From: Seriola aureovittata
Lineage: Eukaryota > Chordata > Actinopteri > Carangiformes > Carangidae
DNA length: 64,000 bases
Assembly: GCF_021018895.1 (NCBI RefSeq)
Contig: NC_079367.1
Location: 519,108-583,107, forward strand
Direction: 5' to 3'
Within the stretch, counting starts at the first letter, position 1. Every line of letters starts with the position of its first letter. Shown one piece after another: positions 14,680 to 26,695 of this stretch. The notes beneath the pieces are model-generated. The model was given only the letters and a program-made list of their open reading frames with translations. It ran no database searches and was not told the origin of the DNA. Both the position numbers and the translations under genes were made by a program.

Positions 14680-15780
14680 ATGCCTTACTATACTATGTTG
14701 TTTTTATGACTTTTTATGCCTTATTAAAATGACTTTTTTATGAATTTTTATTCTTTACTATACTATAACTTTTTATGCCTTACTATACTATGTCGTTTTT
14801 ATAACTTTTTATGCCTTACTATACTATGACTTTTTTATGACTTTTTATGTCTTACTATACTATGACTTTTTATGCCTTGCTATACTATGACTTTTTATGC
14901 CTTACTATACTATGTTGTTTTTATGACTTTTTATGCCTTATTAAAATGACTTTTTTATGAATTTTTATTCTTTACTATACTATAACTTTTTATGCCTTCC
15001 TATACTATGTCGTTTTTATAACTTTTTATGCCTTACTATACTATGACTTTTTTATGACTTTTTATGTCTTACTATACTATGACTTTTTATGCCTTGCTAT
15101 ACTATGACTTTTTATGCTTTGCTATACTATGTTGTTTTTATGACTTTTTATGCCTTACTAATATATGACTTTTTTATGACTTTTTATGCCTTACTATACT
15201 ATGTCATTTTTATTCTTTACTAACTATGACTTTTTATACCTTGGTATAATATGTCGTTTTTATAACTTTTTATGCCTTACTAAACTATGACTTTTTTATG
15301 ACTTTTTATGTCTTACTATACTATGACTTTTTATGCCTTACTATACTATGTTGTTTTTATGACTTTATATGCCTTATTAAAATTACTTTTTTATGAATTT
15401 TTATTCTTTACTATACTATAACTTTTGATGCCTTACTATACTATGTCGTTTTTTTGAGATTTTATGTCTTACTAAAATATGACTTTTTTATGCCTTTTTA
15501 TGTCTTACTATACTATGACTTTTTATGCCTTGCTATACTATGAATTTTTTTGATGACGTTTTAAGCCTTACTATACTATGACTTTTTATGCTTTACTATA
15601 CTATGTCGTTTTTATTACTTTTTATGCCTCACTAAATTATGACCTTTTTATGACTTTTTATGTCTTACTATACTATGACTTTTTATGCCTTGCTATGCTA
15701 TGTCGTTTTTATGACTTTTTATGCCTTACTATACTATGTCATTTTTATGACTTTTTATTCTTTACTATGCTATGACTTCT
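14680..15780 (+). repeat. Satellite B segment duplicated 4.3 kb downstream (copy 1)
   Basis: This stretch recurs at about 18,985-20,086 with an offset of about 4,306 bp. Markers found in both: TTCTTTACTAACTATGAC followed by ACCTTGGTATAATATG (15,241 and 19,548), GACTTTATATGCC, and GAATTTTTTTGATGACG (15,541 and 19,847). Copy 2 ends at the satellite B/A junction, so the array terminus was fixed inside a duplicated segment. A different offset, about 3,393 bp, relates 14,335 to 17,728. Confidence 0.75.
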
Positions 15781-18700
15781 TATGCCTTACTATACTATGT
15801 CGTTTTTTGACATTTTATGCCTTACTAAAATATCACTTTTTTATGACCTTTTATGTCTTACTATACTATTACTTTTTATGCCTTGCTTTAATATGACTTT
15901 TTATGTTTTAAGATACTATGTCGTTATTATGACTTTTTATGCCTTACTAATATATGACTTTTTTATGACTTTTTATGCCTTACTATACTGTCGTTTTTAT
16001 TACTTTTTATGCCTTACTAAACTATGACTTTTTAATGACTTTTTATGTCTTACTATATTATGACTTTTTATTCTTTACTATACTATGACTTTTTATGCCT
16101 TACTATACTATGTCGTTTTTATTACTTTTTATGCCTCACTAAGCTATGACCTTTTTATGACTTTTGATGTCTTACTATACTATGACTTTTTATGCATTAC
16201 TAATATATGACTTTTTTATGACTTTTTAAGTCTTACTATACTATGACTTTTTATGCTTTGCTATACTATGACTTTTTATGCCTTGTTATACTATCTCGTT
16301 TTTATAACTTTTTATGCCTTACTATACAATGACTTTTTATGCCTTACTATACTATGTCATTTTTATGACTTTTTATTCTTTACTATGCTATGACTTTTTA
16401 TGCCTTACTATACAATGACTTTTTTATGACTTTTTATGTCTTACTTTACTATGAGTTTTTACACCTTACTATACTATGACTTTTCATGCCTTACTTAACT
16501 ATGACTTTTTTATGACGTTTTAAGCCTTACTATACTATGACTTTTTGTCCTTTGCTATACTATGTTGTTTTTATGACTTTTTATGCCTTACTATATTATG
16601 ACTTTTTTATGACTTTTTATGTTACCATACTATGACTTTTTATGCCTTACTATACTATGTCGTTTTTTTGAGATTTTATGCCTTACTAAAATATGACTTT
16701 CATATAACTTTTTATGCCTTGCTATACTATGTTGTTTTTATGACTTTTTATGCCTTACTTATATATGACCTTTTTATGACTTTTTATGCCTTACTATACT
16801 ATGTCATTTTTATGACTTTTTATTCTTTAATAAACTATGACTTTTTATGCCTTGCTATACTATGACTTTTTTATGACTTTTTATACCTTAATATACTATG
16901 ACTTTTTATGACTTTTTATACTTTACTATATTATGACTTTTTATGCATTGCTATACTATGTTGTTTCTTACATTTTATGTCTTACTAAAATATTACTTTT
17001 TTATGACTTTTTATGTCTTAATATATTATGACTTTTTATGCCTTGCTATACTTTTTTTTCATGCCTTACTATACTATGAATTTTTTATGACGTTTTAAGC
17101 CTTACTATACTATGACTTTTTTATGACTTTTTATACCTTAATATACTATGACTTTTTATGACTTTTTATACCTTACTGTCCTATGTCGTTTTTATGACTT
17201 TTTATACTTTACTATACTATGACTTTTTATGCGTTGCTATACTATGTTGTTTTTTGACATTTTATGCCTTACTAAACTATGACTTTTTTATGACTTTTCA
17301 TGTCTTACTATATTATGACTTTTTATGCCTTGCTATACTATGTTGTTTTTATGACTTTTTATGCCTTACTATGCTATGACTTTTTATGCCTTACTATATT
17401 ATGACTTTTTATGCCTTGCTATACTATGACTTTTTATGTCTTACTATACTATGTCGTTTTTATTACTTTTTATGTTACCATACTATGACTTTTTATGCCT
17501 TGCTATAATATGTTGTTTTTATAACTTTTCATGCCTTACTATACTATGACTTTTTTGACTTTTTATGTCTTACTTTACTATGAGTTTTTACACCTTACTA
17601 TACTATGTCTTTTCATGCCTTACTTAACGATGACTTTTTTATGACTTTTTATGCCTTACTATATTATGACTTTTTTATGACTTTTTATGTCTTACTATAC
17701 TATGACTTTTTATGCCTTGCTATACTATGTCGTTATTTTGAGATTTTATGCCTTACTAAAATATGACTTTCTTATAACTTTTTATGCCTTACTATACTAT
17801 GTCGTTTTTATTAATTTTTATGCCTTACTAAACTATGACTTTTTATGACTTTTTATGTCTTACTATACTATGACTTTTTATGCCTTATAGTATGTCGTTT
17901 TTATAACTTTTTATGCCTTACTAACTATGACTTTTTTATGACTTTTTGTGTCTTACTATACTATGTCGTTTTTTTGAGATTTTATGCCTTACTAAAATAT
18001 GACTTTCTTATAACTTTTTATGCCTTACTATACTATGTCGTTTTTTTGAGATTTTATGCCTTACTAAAATATGACTTTTTTATGCCTTTTTATGTCTTAC
18101 TATACTATGACTTTTTATGCCTTGCTATACTATCTCGTTTTTATAACTTTTTATGCCTTACTATACAATGACTTTTTTGTGACTTTTTATGTCTTATTTT
18201 ACTATGAGTTTTTACACCTTACTATACTATGTCTTTTCATGCCTTACTTAACTATGAATTTTTTTTATGACGTTTTTAAGCTTTACTATACTATGACTTT
18301 TTTATGCCTTACTATACTATGTCGTTTTTATGACTTTTTTATGCCTTACTATACTATGACTTTTTTATTGCGTTGCTATACTATGTCTTTTCATGCTTTG
18401 CTATACTATGTTGTTTTTATGACTTTTTATGCCTTACTATATTATGACTTTTTTATGACTTTTTATGTCTTACTATACTATGACTTTTTATGCCTTACTA
18501 TATTATGACTTTTTTATGACTTTTTATGTCTTACTATACTATGACTTTTTATGCCTTGCTATACTATGTCGTTTTTATGACTTTTTATGCCCTACTAAAC
18601 TATGTCATTTTTATGAATTTTTATTGTTTACTAACTATGACTTTTTATGCCTTACCATACTATGTTGTTTTTATGACTTTTTATGCCTTACTAAAATATG

Positions 18701-18984
18701 ACTTTTTTATGACTTTTTATTCTTTACTATACTATGATTTTTTATGCCTTACTATACTATGACTTTGTATGTCTTACTATACTATGTTTTTTTTATTACT
18801 TTTTATGCCTTACTAAACTATGACTTTTTTTATGACTTTTTATGTTACCATACTATGACTTTTTATGCCTTCCTATACTATGTCGTTTTTATAACTTTTT
18901 ATGCCTTACTAAACTATGACTTTTTTATGACTTTTTATGTCTTACTATACTATGACTTTTTATGCCTTGCTATACTATGACTTT

Positions 18985-20086
18985 TTATGCCTTACTATAC
19001 TATGTTGTTTTTATGACTTTTTATGCCTTATTAAAATGACTTTTTTATGAATTTTTATTCTTTACTATACTATAACTTTTTATGCCTTACTATACTATGT
19101 CGTTTTTATAACTTTTTATGCCTTACTATACTATGACTTTTTTATGACTTTTTATGCCTTACTATACTATGATTTTTTATGCCTTGCTATACTATGACTT
19201 TTTATGCCTTACTATACTATGTTGTTTTTATGACTTTTTATGCCTTATTAAAATGACTTTTTTATGAATTTTTATTCTTTACTATACTATAACTTTTTAT
19301 GCCTTCCTATACTATGTCGTTTTTATAACTTTTTATGCCTTACTATACTATGACTTTTTTATGACTTTTTATGTCTTACTATACTATGACTTTTTATGCC
19401 TTGCTATACTATGACTTTTTATGCTTTGCTATACTATGTTGTTTTTATGACTTTTTATGCCTTACTAATATATGACTTTTTTATGACTTTTTATGCCTTA
19501 CTATACTATGTCATTTTTATTCTTTACTAACTATGACTTTTTATACCTTGGTATAATATGTCGTTTTTATAACTTTTTATGCCTTACTAAACTATGACTT
19601 TTTTATGACTTTTTATGTCTTACTATACTATGACTTTTTATGCCTTACTATACTATGTTGTTTTTATGACTTTATATGCCTTATTAAAATTACTTTTTTA
19701 TGAATTTTTATTCTTTACTATACTATAACTTTTGATGCCTTACTATACTATGTCGTTTTTTTGAGATTTTATGTCTTACTAAAATATGACTTTTTATGCC
19801 TTTTTATGTCTTACTATACTATGACTTTTTATGCCTTGCTATACTATGAATTTTTTTGATGACGTTTTAAGCCTTACTATACTATGACTTTTTATGCTTT
19901 ACTATACTATGTCGTTTTTATTACTTTTTATGCCTCACTAAATTATGACCTTTTTATGACTTTTTATGTTTACTATACTATGACTTTTTATGCCTTGCTA
20001 TGCTATGTCGTTTTTATGACTTTTTATGCCTTACTATACTATGTCATTTTTATGACTTTTTATTCTTTACTATGCTATGACTTCTT
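18985..20086 (+). repeat. Satellite B segment duplicated 4.3 kb upstream (copy 2)
   Basis: Partner of 14,680-15,780. It differs by small changes such as loss of a few bases in the TATGCCTTTTTATGTC region and in TTTATGTTTACTATAC near 19,966. After CTATGACTTCTTA the copies part: copy 1 continues as satellite B, copy 2 enters satellite A. Confidence 0.75.
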
Positions 20087-20465
20087 AGAGTAACATATGT
20101 CAGCCCAGCCTTCTGAGTCGCTCCCTTCCGAAGGGTCATCTCTCATATGCTGAGGTGCCACACCATTAATACTAGTGTGAATGTGGCAACGGAAAAGTTT
20201 GTCCAAAGTCCACAAAATTGGGTGTCTACGGACTCGGCTCGTCACGCTGAGTAACATATGTCAGCCCCAGCCTTCTCAGTCGCTCCCTTCCGAAGGGCCG
20301 CCACGGGGGTCTCTCATATGCTGCCGGGGACACGGTTAAATTCTGTGTTTTAATAATTTCCGAAAAATTTTCTCGAAAGTCCACAAATTTGGTATCTACG
20401 GACTCGGCTCGTCACGCTGAGTAACATATGTCAGCCCCAGGCTTCTAAGTCGCTCCCGTCGAAGG
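20087..20465 (+). repeat. Satellite A stub before the assembly gap
   Basis: About two and a third monomers in the plus orientation, in order 161-bp type, 172-bp type, then the start of a 145-bp type that breaks at the gap. The 161-bp monomer carries GAATGTGGCAACGG. That variant is rare in the neighbouring 23.5-33.2 kb block but usual, as its complement, at 59.3-64 kb, so this stub resembles the far right block. Confidence 0.88.
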
Positions 20466-20965
20466 NNNNNNNNNNNNNNNNNNNNNNNNNNNNNNNNNNN
20501 NNNNNNNNNNNNNNNNNNNNNNNNNNNNNNNNNNNNNNNNNNNNNNNNNNNNNNNNNNNNNNNNNNNNNNNNNNNNNNNNNNNNNNNNNNNNNNNNNNNN
20601 NNNNNNNNNNNNNNNNNNNNNNNNNNNNNNNNNNNNNNNNNNNNNNNNNNNNNNNNNNNNNNNNNNNNNNNNNNNNNNNNNNNNNNNNNNNNNNNNNNNN
20701 NNNNNNNNNNNNNNNNNNNNNNNNNNNNNNNNNNNNNNNNNNNNNNNNNNNNNNNNNNNNNNNNNNNNNNNNNNNNNNNNNNNNNNNNNNNNNNNNNNNN
20801 NNNNNNNNNNNNNNNNNNNNNNNNNNNNNNNNNNNNNNNNNNNNNNNNNNNNNNNNNNNNNNNNNNNNNNNNNNNNNNNNNNNNNNNNNNNNNNNNNNNN
20901 NNNNNNNNNNNNNNNNNNNNNNNNNNNNNNNNNNNNNNNNNNNNNNNNNNNNNNNNNNNNNNNNN
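20466..20965. other. Assembly gap, exactly 500 N
   Basis: 500 consecutive N. The round length suggests a placeholder of unknown true size. The left side is satellite A and the right side satellite C, so the real A/C junction on this side is not visible. Confidence 0.99.
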
Positions 20966-23490
20966 TTTATAAAGCGGCTTACTATTTAGCAGTCTGCTTG
21001 TTGGTAGGTTTATAAAGCAGCTCACTATTTGGCAGTCTGTCTATTGGTCAGTTTATAGAGTAGCTCACTATTTGGCAATCTGGCTGTTGATAGGTTTATA
21101 AAGCAGCTGACTATTTGGCAGTCTGTCTATTGATCAATTTATAGAGTAGCTCACTATTTGGCAATCTGCTTGTTGATAGGTTTACAGAGTAGCTCACTAT
21201 TTGGCAATCTGGCTGTTGATAGGTTTATAAAGCAGATCACTATTTGGCAGCCTGTCTATTGATCAGTTTATAGAGTAGCTCACTATTTGGCAATCTGGCT
21301 GTTGATATGTTTATGAAGCAGCTCACTTTAGCAATCTGCCAGTTGGTAGATTTATTAAAGCAGTTCACTATTTGTCAGTCTGCTAGTTGATAGGTATATA
21401 AAGCAGCTCAATATTTGGCAGTCTGTCTATTGATCAGTTTATAGAGTAGCTCACTATTTGGCAGTCTGCCTGTTGATAGGTTTACAGAGTAGCTCACTAT
21501 TTGGATACCTGGCTGTTGATAGATTTATGAAGCAACTCACTATTTGGCAATCTGCCTGTTGATAGGTTTACAGAGTAGCTCACTATTTGGCAATCTGGCT
21601 GTTGCTAGGTTTATAAAGCAGCTCACTATTTGGCAGCCTGTCTATTGATCAGTTTATAGAGTAGCTCACTATTTGGCAATCTGGCTGTTGATATGTTTAT
21701 GAAGCAACTCACTATTTGGCAATCTGCTTGTTGGTAGATTTATTAAAGCAGTTCACTATTTGGCAGTCCGTATTTTGAGAGGTTTATAAAGCAGCTCACT
21801 ATTTGTCAGTCTGCTTGTTGAAAGGTTTATAAAGCAGCTCAATATTTGGCAGTCTGTCTATTGATCAGTTTATAGAGTAGCTCACTATTTGGCAATCTGG
21901 CTGTTGATAGGTTTATGAAGCAACTCACTATTTGGCAGTCTGTCTATTGATCAGTTTATAGAGTAGCTCACTATTTGGCAATCTGGCTGTTGATAGGTTT
22001 ATGAAGCAACTCACTATTTGGCAATCTGCCAGTTGGTAGATTTATGAAGCAACTCACTATTTGGCAATCTGCCAGTTGCTAGATTTATTAAAGCAGTTCA
22101 CTATTTGTCAGTCTGCTTGTTGATAGGTGTATAAAGCAGCTCACTATTTGTCAGTCTGTCTGTTGATAGGTTTACAGAGTAGCTCACTATTTTGCAGTCT
22201 GTCTGTTGATAAGTTTATGAAGCAACTCACTATTTGGCAATCTGCCATTTGGTAGATTTATGAAGCAACTCACTATTTGGCAGTCCGTCTGTTGAGAGGT
22301 TTATAAAGCAGCTCACTATTTGGCAGTCTGTCTATTGATCAGTTTATAGAGTAGCTCACTATTTGGCAATCGGCTTGTTGATAGGTTTACAGAGTAGCTC
22401 ACTATTTGGCAGTCTGTCTGTTGATAAGTTTATGAAGCAACTCACTATTTGGCAATCTGCCAGTTGGTAGATTTATGAAGCAACTCACTATTTGGCAGTC
22501 CGTCTGTTGAGAGGTTTATAAAGCAGCTCACTATTTATCAGTCTGCTTGTTGACAGGTTTATAAAGCAGATCACTATTTGGCAGTCTGTCTGTTGATAGG
22601 TTTATAAAGCAGCTCACTATTTGACAGTCTGTCTATTGATCAGTTTATAGAGTATCTCACTATTTGGCAATCTGGCTGTTGATAGGTTTATAAAGCAGCT
22701 CACCATCGGCAGTCTGTCTATTGATCAGTTTATAGAGTAGCTCACCATCGGCAGTCTGTCTATTGATCAGTTTATAGAGTAGCTCACTATTTGGCAATAT
22801 GCTTGTTGATAGGTTAACAGAGTAGCTCACTATTAGGCAATCTGGCTGTTGATAGGTTTATAAAGCGGCTCACTATTTAGCAGTCTGCCTGTTGACAGGT
22901 TTATAAAGCAGCTCACTATTTATCAGTCTGCTTGTTGACAGGTTTATAAAGCAGCTCACTATTTGGCAGTCTGTCTATTGATCAGTTTATAAAGTAGCTC
23001 ACTATTTGGCAGTATGTCTGTTGATAGGTTTACAGAGTAGCTCACTATTTGGCAATCTGGCTGTTGATAGGTTTATAAAGCAGCTCACTATTTGGCAGTC
23101 TGTCTATTGGTCAGTTTATAGAGTAGCTCACTATTTGGCAATCTGCTTGTTGATAGGTTTACAGAGTAGCTCACTATTTAGCAGTCTGTCTGTTGATAAG
23201 TTTATGAAACAACTCACTATTTGGATATCTGCCAGTTGGTAGAATTATGAAGCAACTCACTATTTGGCAATCTGCCAGTTGCTAGATTTATTAAAGCAGT
23301 TCACTATTTGGCAGTCCGTCTTTTGAGAGGTTTATAAAGCAGCTCACTATTTGGCAATCTGCCAGTTGGTAGATTTATTAAAGCAGTTCACTATTTGGCA
23401 GTCCGTCTGTTGAGAGGTTTATAAAGCAGCTCACTATTTGGCAATCTGCTTGTTGATAGGTTTACAGAGTAGCTCACTATTTGACAATCT
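20966..23490. repeat. Satellite C, 43-bp minisatellite
   Basis: About 58 tandem copies of a 43-bp unit with words TTTATAAAGCAGCTCACTA, TTTGGCAGTCTG and TCTGTTGATAGG. Alternating variants (GTTTATAAAGCAG, GTTTATAGAGTAG, GTTTACAGAGTAG, GTTTATGAAGCAACTC) give local dimers of 86 bp, for example TCTATTGATCAG alternating with GCTGTTGATAGG. It is embedded in satellite A: it starts inside the gap and ends at 23,490 where CTGGCTG runs into GAGTAACATATG. No spacers of CRISPR type and no gene. Confidence 0.93.
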
Positions 23491-26061
23491 GGCTGAGTAA
23501 CATATGTCAGCCCCAGCCTTCTGCTGAGGTGCCACACCATTAAGACTAGTGTGAATGTCGCAACGGAAAAGTTTGTCCAAAGTCCACAAATTTTTTGTCT
23601 ACGGACTCGGCTCGTCACGCTGAGTAACATATGTCAGCCCCAGCCTTCTGAGTCGCTCCCTTCCGAAGGGCCGCCATGGGCGGTCTCTCATATGCTGCCG
23701 GGGGACACGGTTAAATTCTGTGTTTTAATAATTTCCGAAAAATTTTCTCGAAAGTCCACAAATTTGGTATCTACGGACTCGGCTCGTCACGCTGAGTAAC
23801 ATATGTCAGCCCCAGGCTTCTAAGGCGCTCCCGTCGGAAGGGATGCCTCGTTAAACGTCTCCGAGGCCCGCTTGCTGCGACGAAAAATTTTGTCAAAAGT
23901 CCACAAATTGGGTGTCTACGGACTCGACTCGTCACGCTGAGTAACATATGTCAGCCCCAGCCTTCTGAGTCGCTCCCTTCCGAAGGTTCATCTCTCATAT
24001 GCTGAGGTGCCACACCATTAAGACTAGTGTGAATGTCGCAACGGAAAAGTTTGTCCAAAGTCCACATGTTTGGTGTCTACGGACTCGGCTCGTCACGCTG
24101 AGTAACAAATGTCAGCCCCAGCCTTCTGAGTGGCTCCCTCCCGAATGGCCGCCATGGGCGGTCTCTCATATGCTGCCGGGGGACACGGTTAAATTCTGTG
24201 TTTTAATAATTTCCAAAAAATTTTCCCGAAAGTCCACAAATTTGGTATCTACGGACTCGGCTCGTCACGCTGAGTAACATATGTCAGCCCCAGGCTTCTA
24301 AGTCGCTCCCGTCGGAAGGGATGCCTCGTTAAACGTCTCCGAGGCCCGCTTGCTGCGACGAAAAATTTTGTCAAAAGTCCCCAAATTGGGTGTCTACGGA
24401 CTCGGCTCGTCACGCTGAGTAACATATGTCAGTCCCAGCCTTCTGAGTCGCTCCCTTCCGAAGGGTCATCTCTCATATGCTGAGGTGCCACACCATTAAG
24501 ACTAGTGTGAATGTCGCAACGGAAAAGTTTGTCCAAAGTCCACAAGTTTGGTGTCTACGGACTCGGCTCGTCACGCTGAGTAACATATGTCAGCCCCAGC
24601 CTTCTGAGTCGCTCCCTCCCGAATGGCCGCCATGGCCGGTCTCTCATATGCTGCCGGGGGACACGGTTAAATTCTGTGTTTTAATAATTTCCAAAAAATT
24701 TTCTCGAAAGTCCACAAATTTGGTATCTACGGACTCGGCTCGTCACGCTGAGTAACATATGTCAGCCCCAGGCTTCTAAGTCGCTCCGTCGGAAGGGATG
24801 CCTCGTTAAACGTCTCCGAGGCCCGCTTGCTGCGACGAAAAATTTTGTCAAAAGTCCACAAATTGGGTGTCTACGGACTCGACTCGTCACGCTGAGTAAC
24901 ATATGTCAGCCCCAGCCTTCTGAGTCGCTCCTTCCGAAGGTTCATCTCTCATATGCTGAGGTGCCACACCATTTAGACTAGTGTGAATGTCGCAACGGAA
25001 AAGTTTGTCCAAAGTCCACATGTTTGGTGTCTACGAACTCGGCTCGTCACGCTGAGTAACATATGTCAGCCCCAGCCTTCTGAGTCGCTCCGTTCCGAAG
25101 GGCAACCATGGGCGGTCTCTCATATGCTGCCGGGGGACACGGTTAAATTCTGTGTTTTAATAATTTCCGAAAAATTTTCTCGAAAGTCCACAAATTTGGT
25201 ATCTACGGACTCGGCTCGTCACGCTGAGTAACATATGTCAGCCCCAGGCTTCTAAGTCGCTCCGTCGGAAGGGATGCCTCGTTAAACGTCTCTGAGGCCC
25301 GCTTGCTGCGACGAAAAATTTTGTCAAAAGTCCACAAATTGGGTGTCTACGGACTCGGCTCGTCACGCTGAGTAACATATGTCAGCCCCAGCCTTCTGAG
25401 TCGCTCCCTTCCGAAGGGTCATCTCTCATATGCTGAGGTGCCACACCATTAAGACTAGTGTGAATGTCGCAACGGAAAAGTTTGTCCAAAGTCGACAAGT
25501 TTGGTGTCTACGGACTCGGCTCGTCACGCTGAGTAACATATGTCAGCCCCAGCCTTCTGAGTCGCTCCGTTCCGAAGGGCCGCCATGGGCGGTCTCTCAT
25601 ATGCTGCCGGGGGACACGGTTAAATTCTGTGTTTTAATAATTTCCGAAAAATTTTCTCGAAAGTCCACAAATTTGGTATCTACGGACTCGGCTCGTCACG
25701 CTGAGTAACATATGTCAGCCCCAGCCTTCTGAGTCGCTCCTTTCCGAAGGGATGCCTCGTTAAACGTCTCCGAGGCCCGCTTGCTGCGACGAAAAATTTT
25801 GTCAAAAGTCCACAAATTGGGTGTCTACGGACTCGGCTCGTCACGCTGAGTAACATATGTCAGCCCCAGCCTTCTGAGTCGCTCCCTTCCGAAGGGTCAT
25901 CTCTCATATGCTGAGGTGCCACACCATTAAGACTAGTGTGAATGTCGCAACGGAAAAGTTTGTCCAAAGTCCACAAGTTTGGTGTCTACGGACTCGGCTC
26001 GTCACGCTGAGTAACATATGTCAGCCCCAGCCTTCTGAGTCGCTCCCTTCCGAAGGGTCAT

Positions 26062-26695
26062 CGCTCATGTGCTGAGGTGCCACACCATTAAGACTAGTGT
26101 GAATGTCGCAACGGAAAAGTTTGTCCAAAGTCCACAAGTTTGGTGTCTACGGACTCGGCTCGTCACGCTGAGTAACATATGTGAGCCCCAGCCATCTGAG
26201 TCGCTCCCTTCCGAATGGCCGCCATGGGCGGTCTCTCATATGCTGCCGGGGGACACGGTTAAATTCTGTGTTTTAATAATTTCCGAAAAATTTTCTCGAA
26301 AGTCCACAAATTTGGTATCTACGGACTCGGCTCGTCACGCTGAGTAACATATGTCAGCCCCAGGCTTCTAAGTCGCTCCCGTCGGAAGGGATGCCTCGTT
26401 AAACGTCTCCGAGGCTCGCTTGCTGCGACGAAAAATCTTGTCAAAAGTCCACAAATTGGGTGTCTACGGACTCGGCTCGTCACGCTGAGTAACATATGTC
26501 AGCCCCAGCCTTCTGAGTCGCTCCCTTCCGAAGGGTCATCTCTCATATGCTGAGGTGCCACACCATTAAGACTAGTGTGAATGTCGCAACGGAAAAGTTT
26601 GTCCAAAGTCCACAAGTTTGGTGTCTACGGACTCGGCTCGTCACGCTGAGTAACATATGTCAGCCCCAGCCTTCTGAGTCGCTCCGTTCCGAAGG
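26062..26695 (+). repeat. Satellite A segment duplicated at 2,765-bp offset (copy 1)
   Basis: Rare variants occur together here and again at 28,827-29,460: CTCATGTGCTGAGG, ACATATGTGAGCCCCAGCC (26,177 and 28,942 region) and GAGGCTCGCTTGC followed by AAAAATCTTGTC. The constant 2,765-bp spacing shows a block several monomers long was copied as a unit. Confidence 0.8.

Larger units (their letters stand above)
10943..20086 (+). repeat. Satellite B, dialect 1, about 25-bp AT-rich repeat
   Basis: A 9.1-kb array of TATGACTTTTTATGCCTTACTATAC-like units, 25 bp, often expanded by an extra TTTTTATGAC. Common variants are TATGTCGTTTTTATGACTTT, CTTGCTATAC and TTCTTTACTATAC. The first 500 bp, next to the SINE, is the most irregular and holds non-satellite words such as TTCAAATGGCTTGCAACTTC, all mirrored at 58.7-59.2 kb. 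It ends abruptly at CTTCTTA, directly joined to satellite A GAGTAACATATG. Hydrophobic Phe/Tyr/Leu open frames occur in every phase and are not genes. No transposon or RNA gene is seen in the array. Confidence 0.93.

Noticed and set aside
12321..20093. Hydrophobic Phe/Tyr/Leu-rich open frames resembling membrane proteins in satellite B, also at 57-59 kb on the minus strand
   Set aside because: A 25-bp AT-rich unit read in successive frames gives this composition in any phase. Frames begin and end at random with repeat variants.
20396..21025. 209-codon open frame across the gap
   Set aside because: It consists mainly of N, and its ends are satellite A and satellite C.
23006..23242. 78-codon open frame in satellite C
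   Set aside because: A translation of 43-bp repeats; no domain and no neighbouring gene signals.
20966..23490. CRISPR-like array in the 43-bp or 130-bp repeats
   Set aside because: Units are contiguous with no unique spacers, and the context is eukaryotic.
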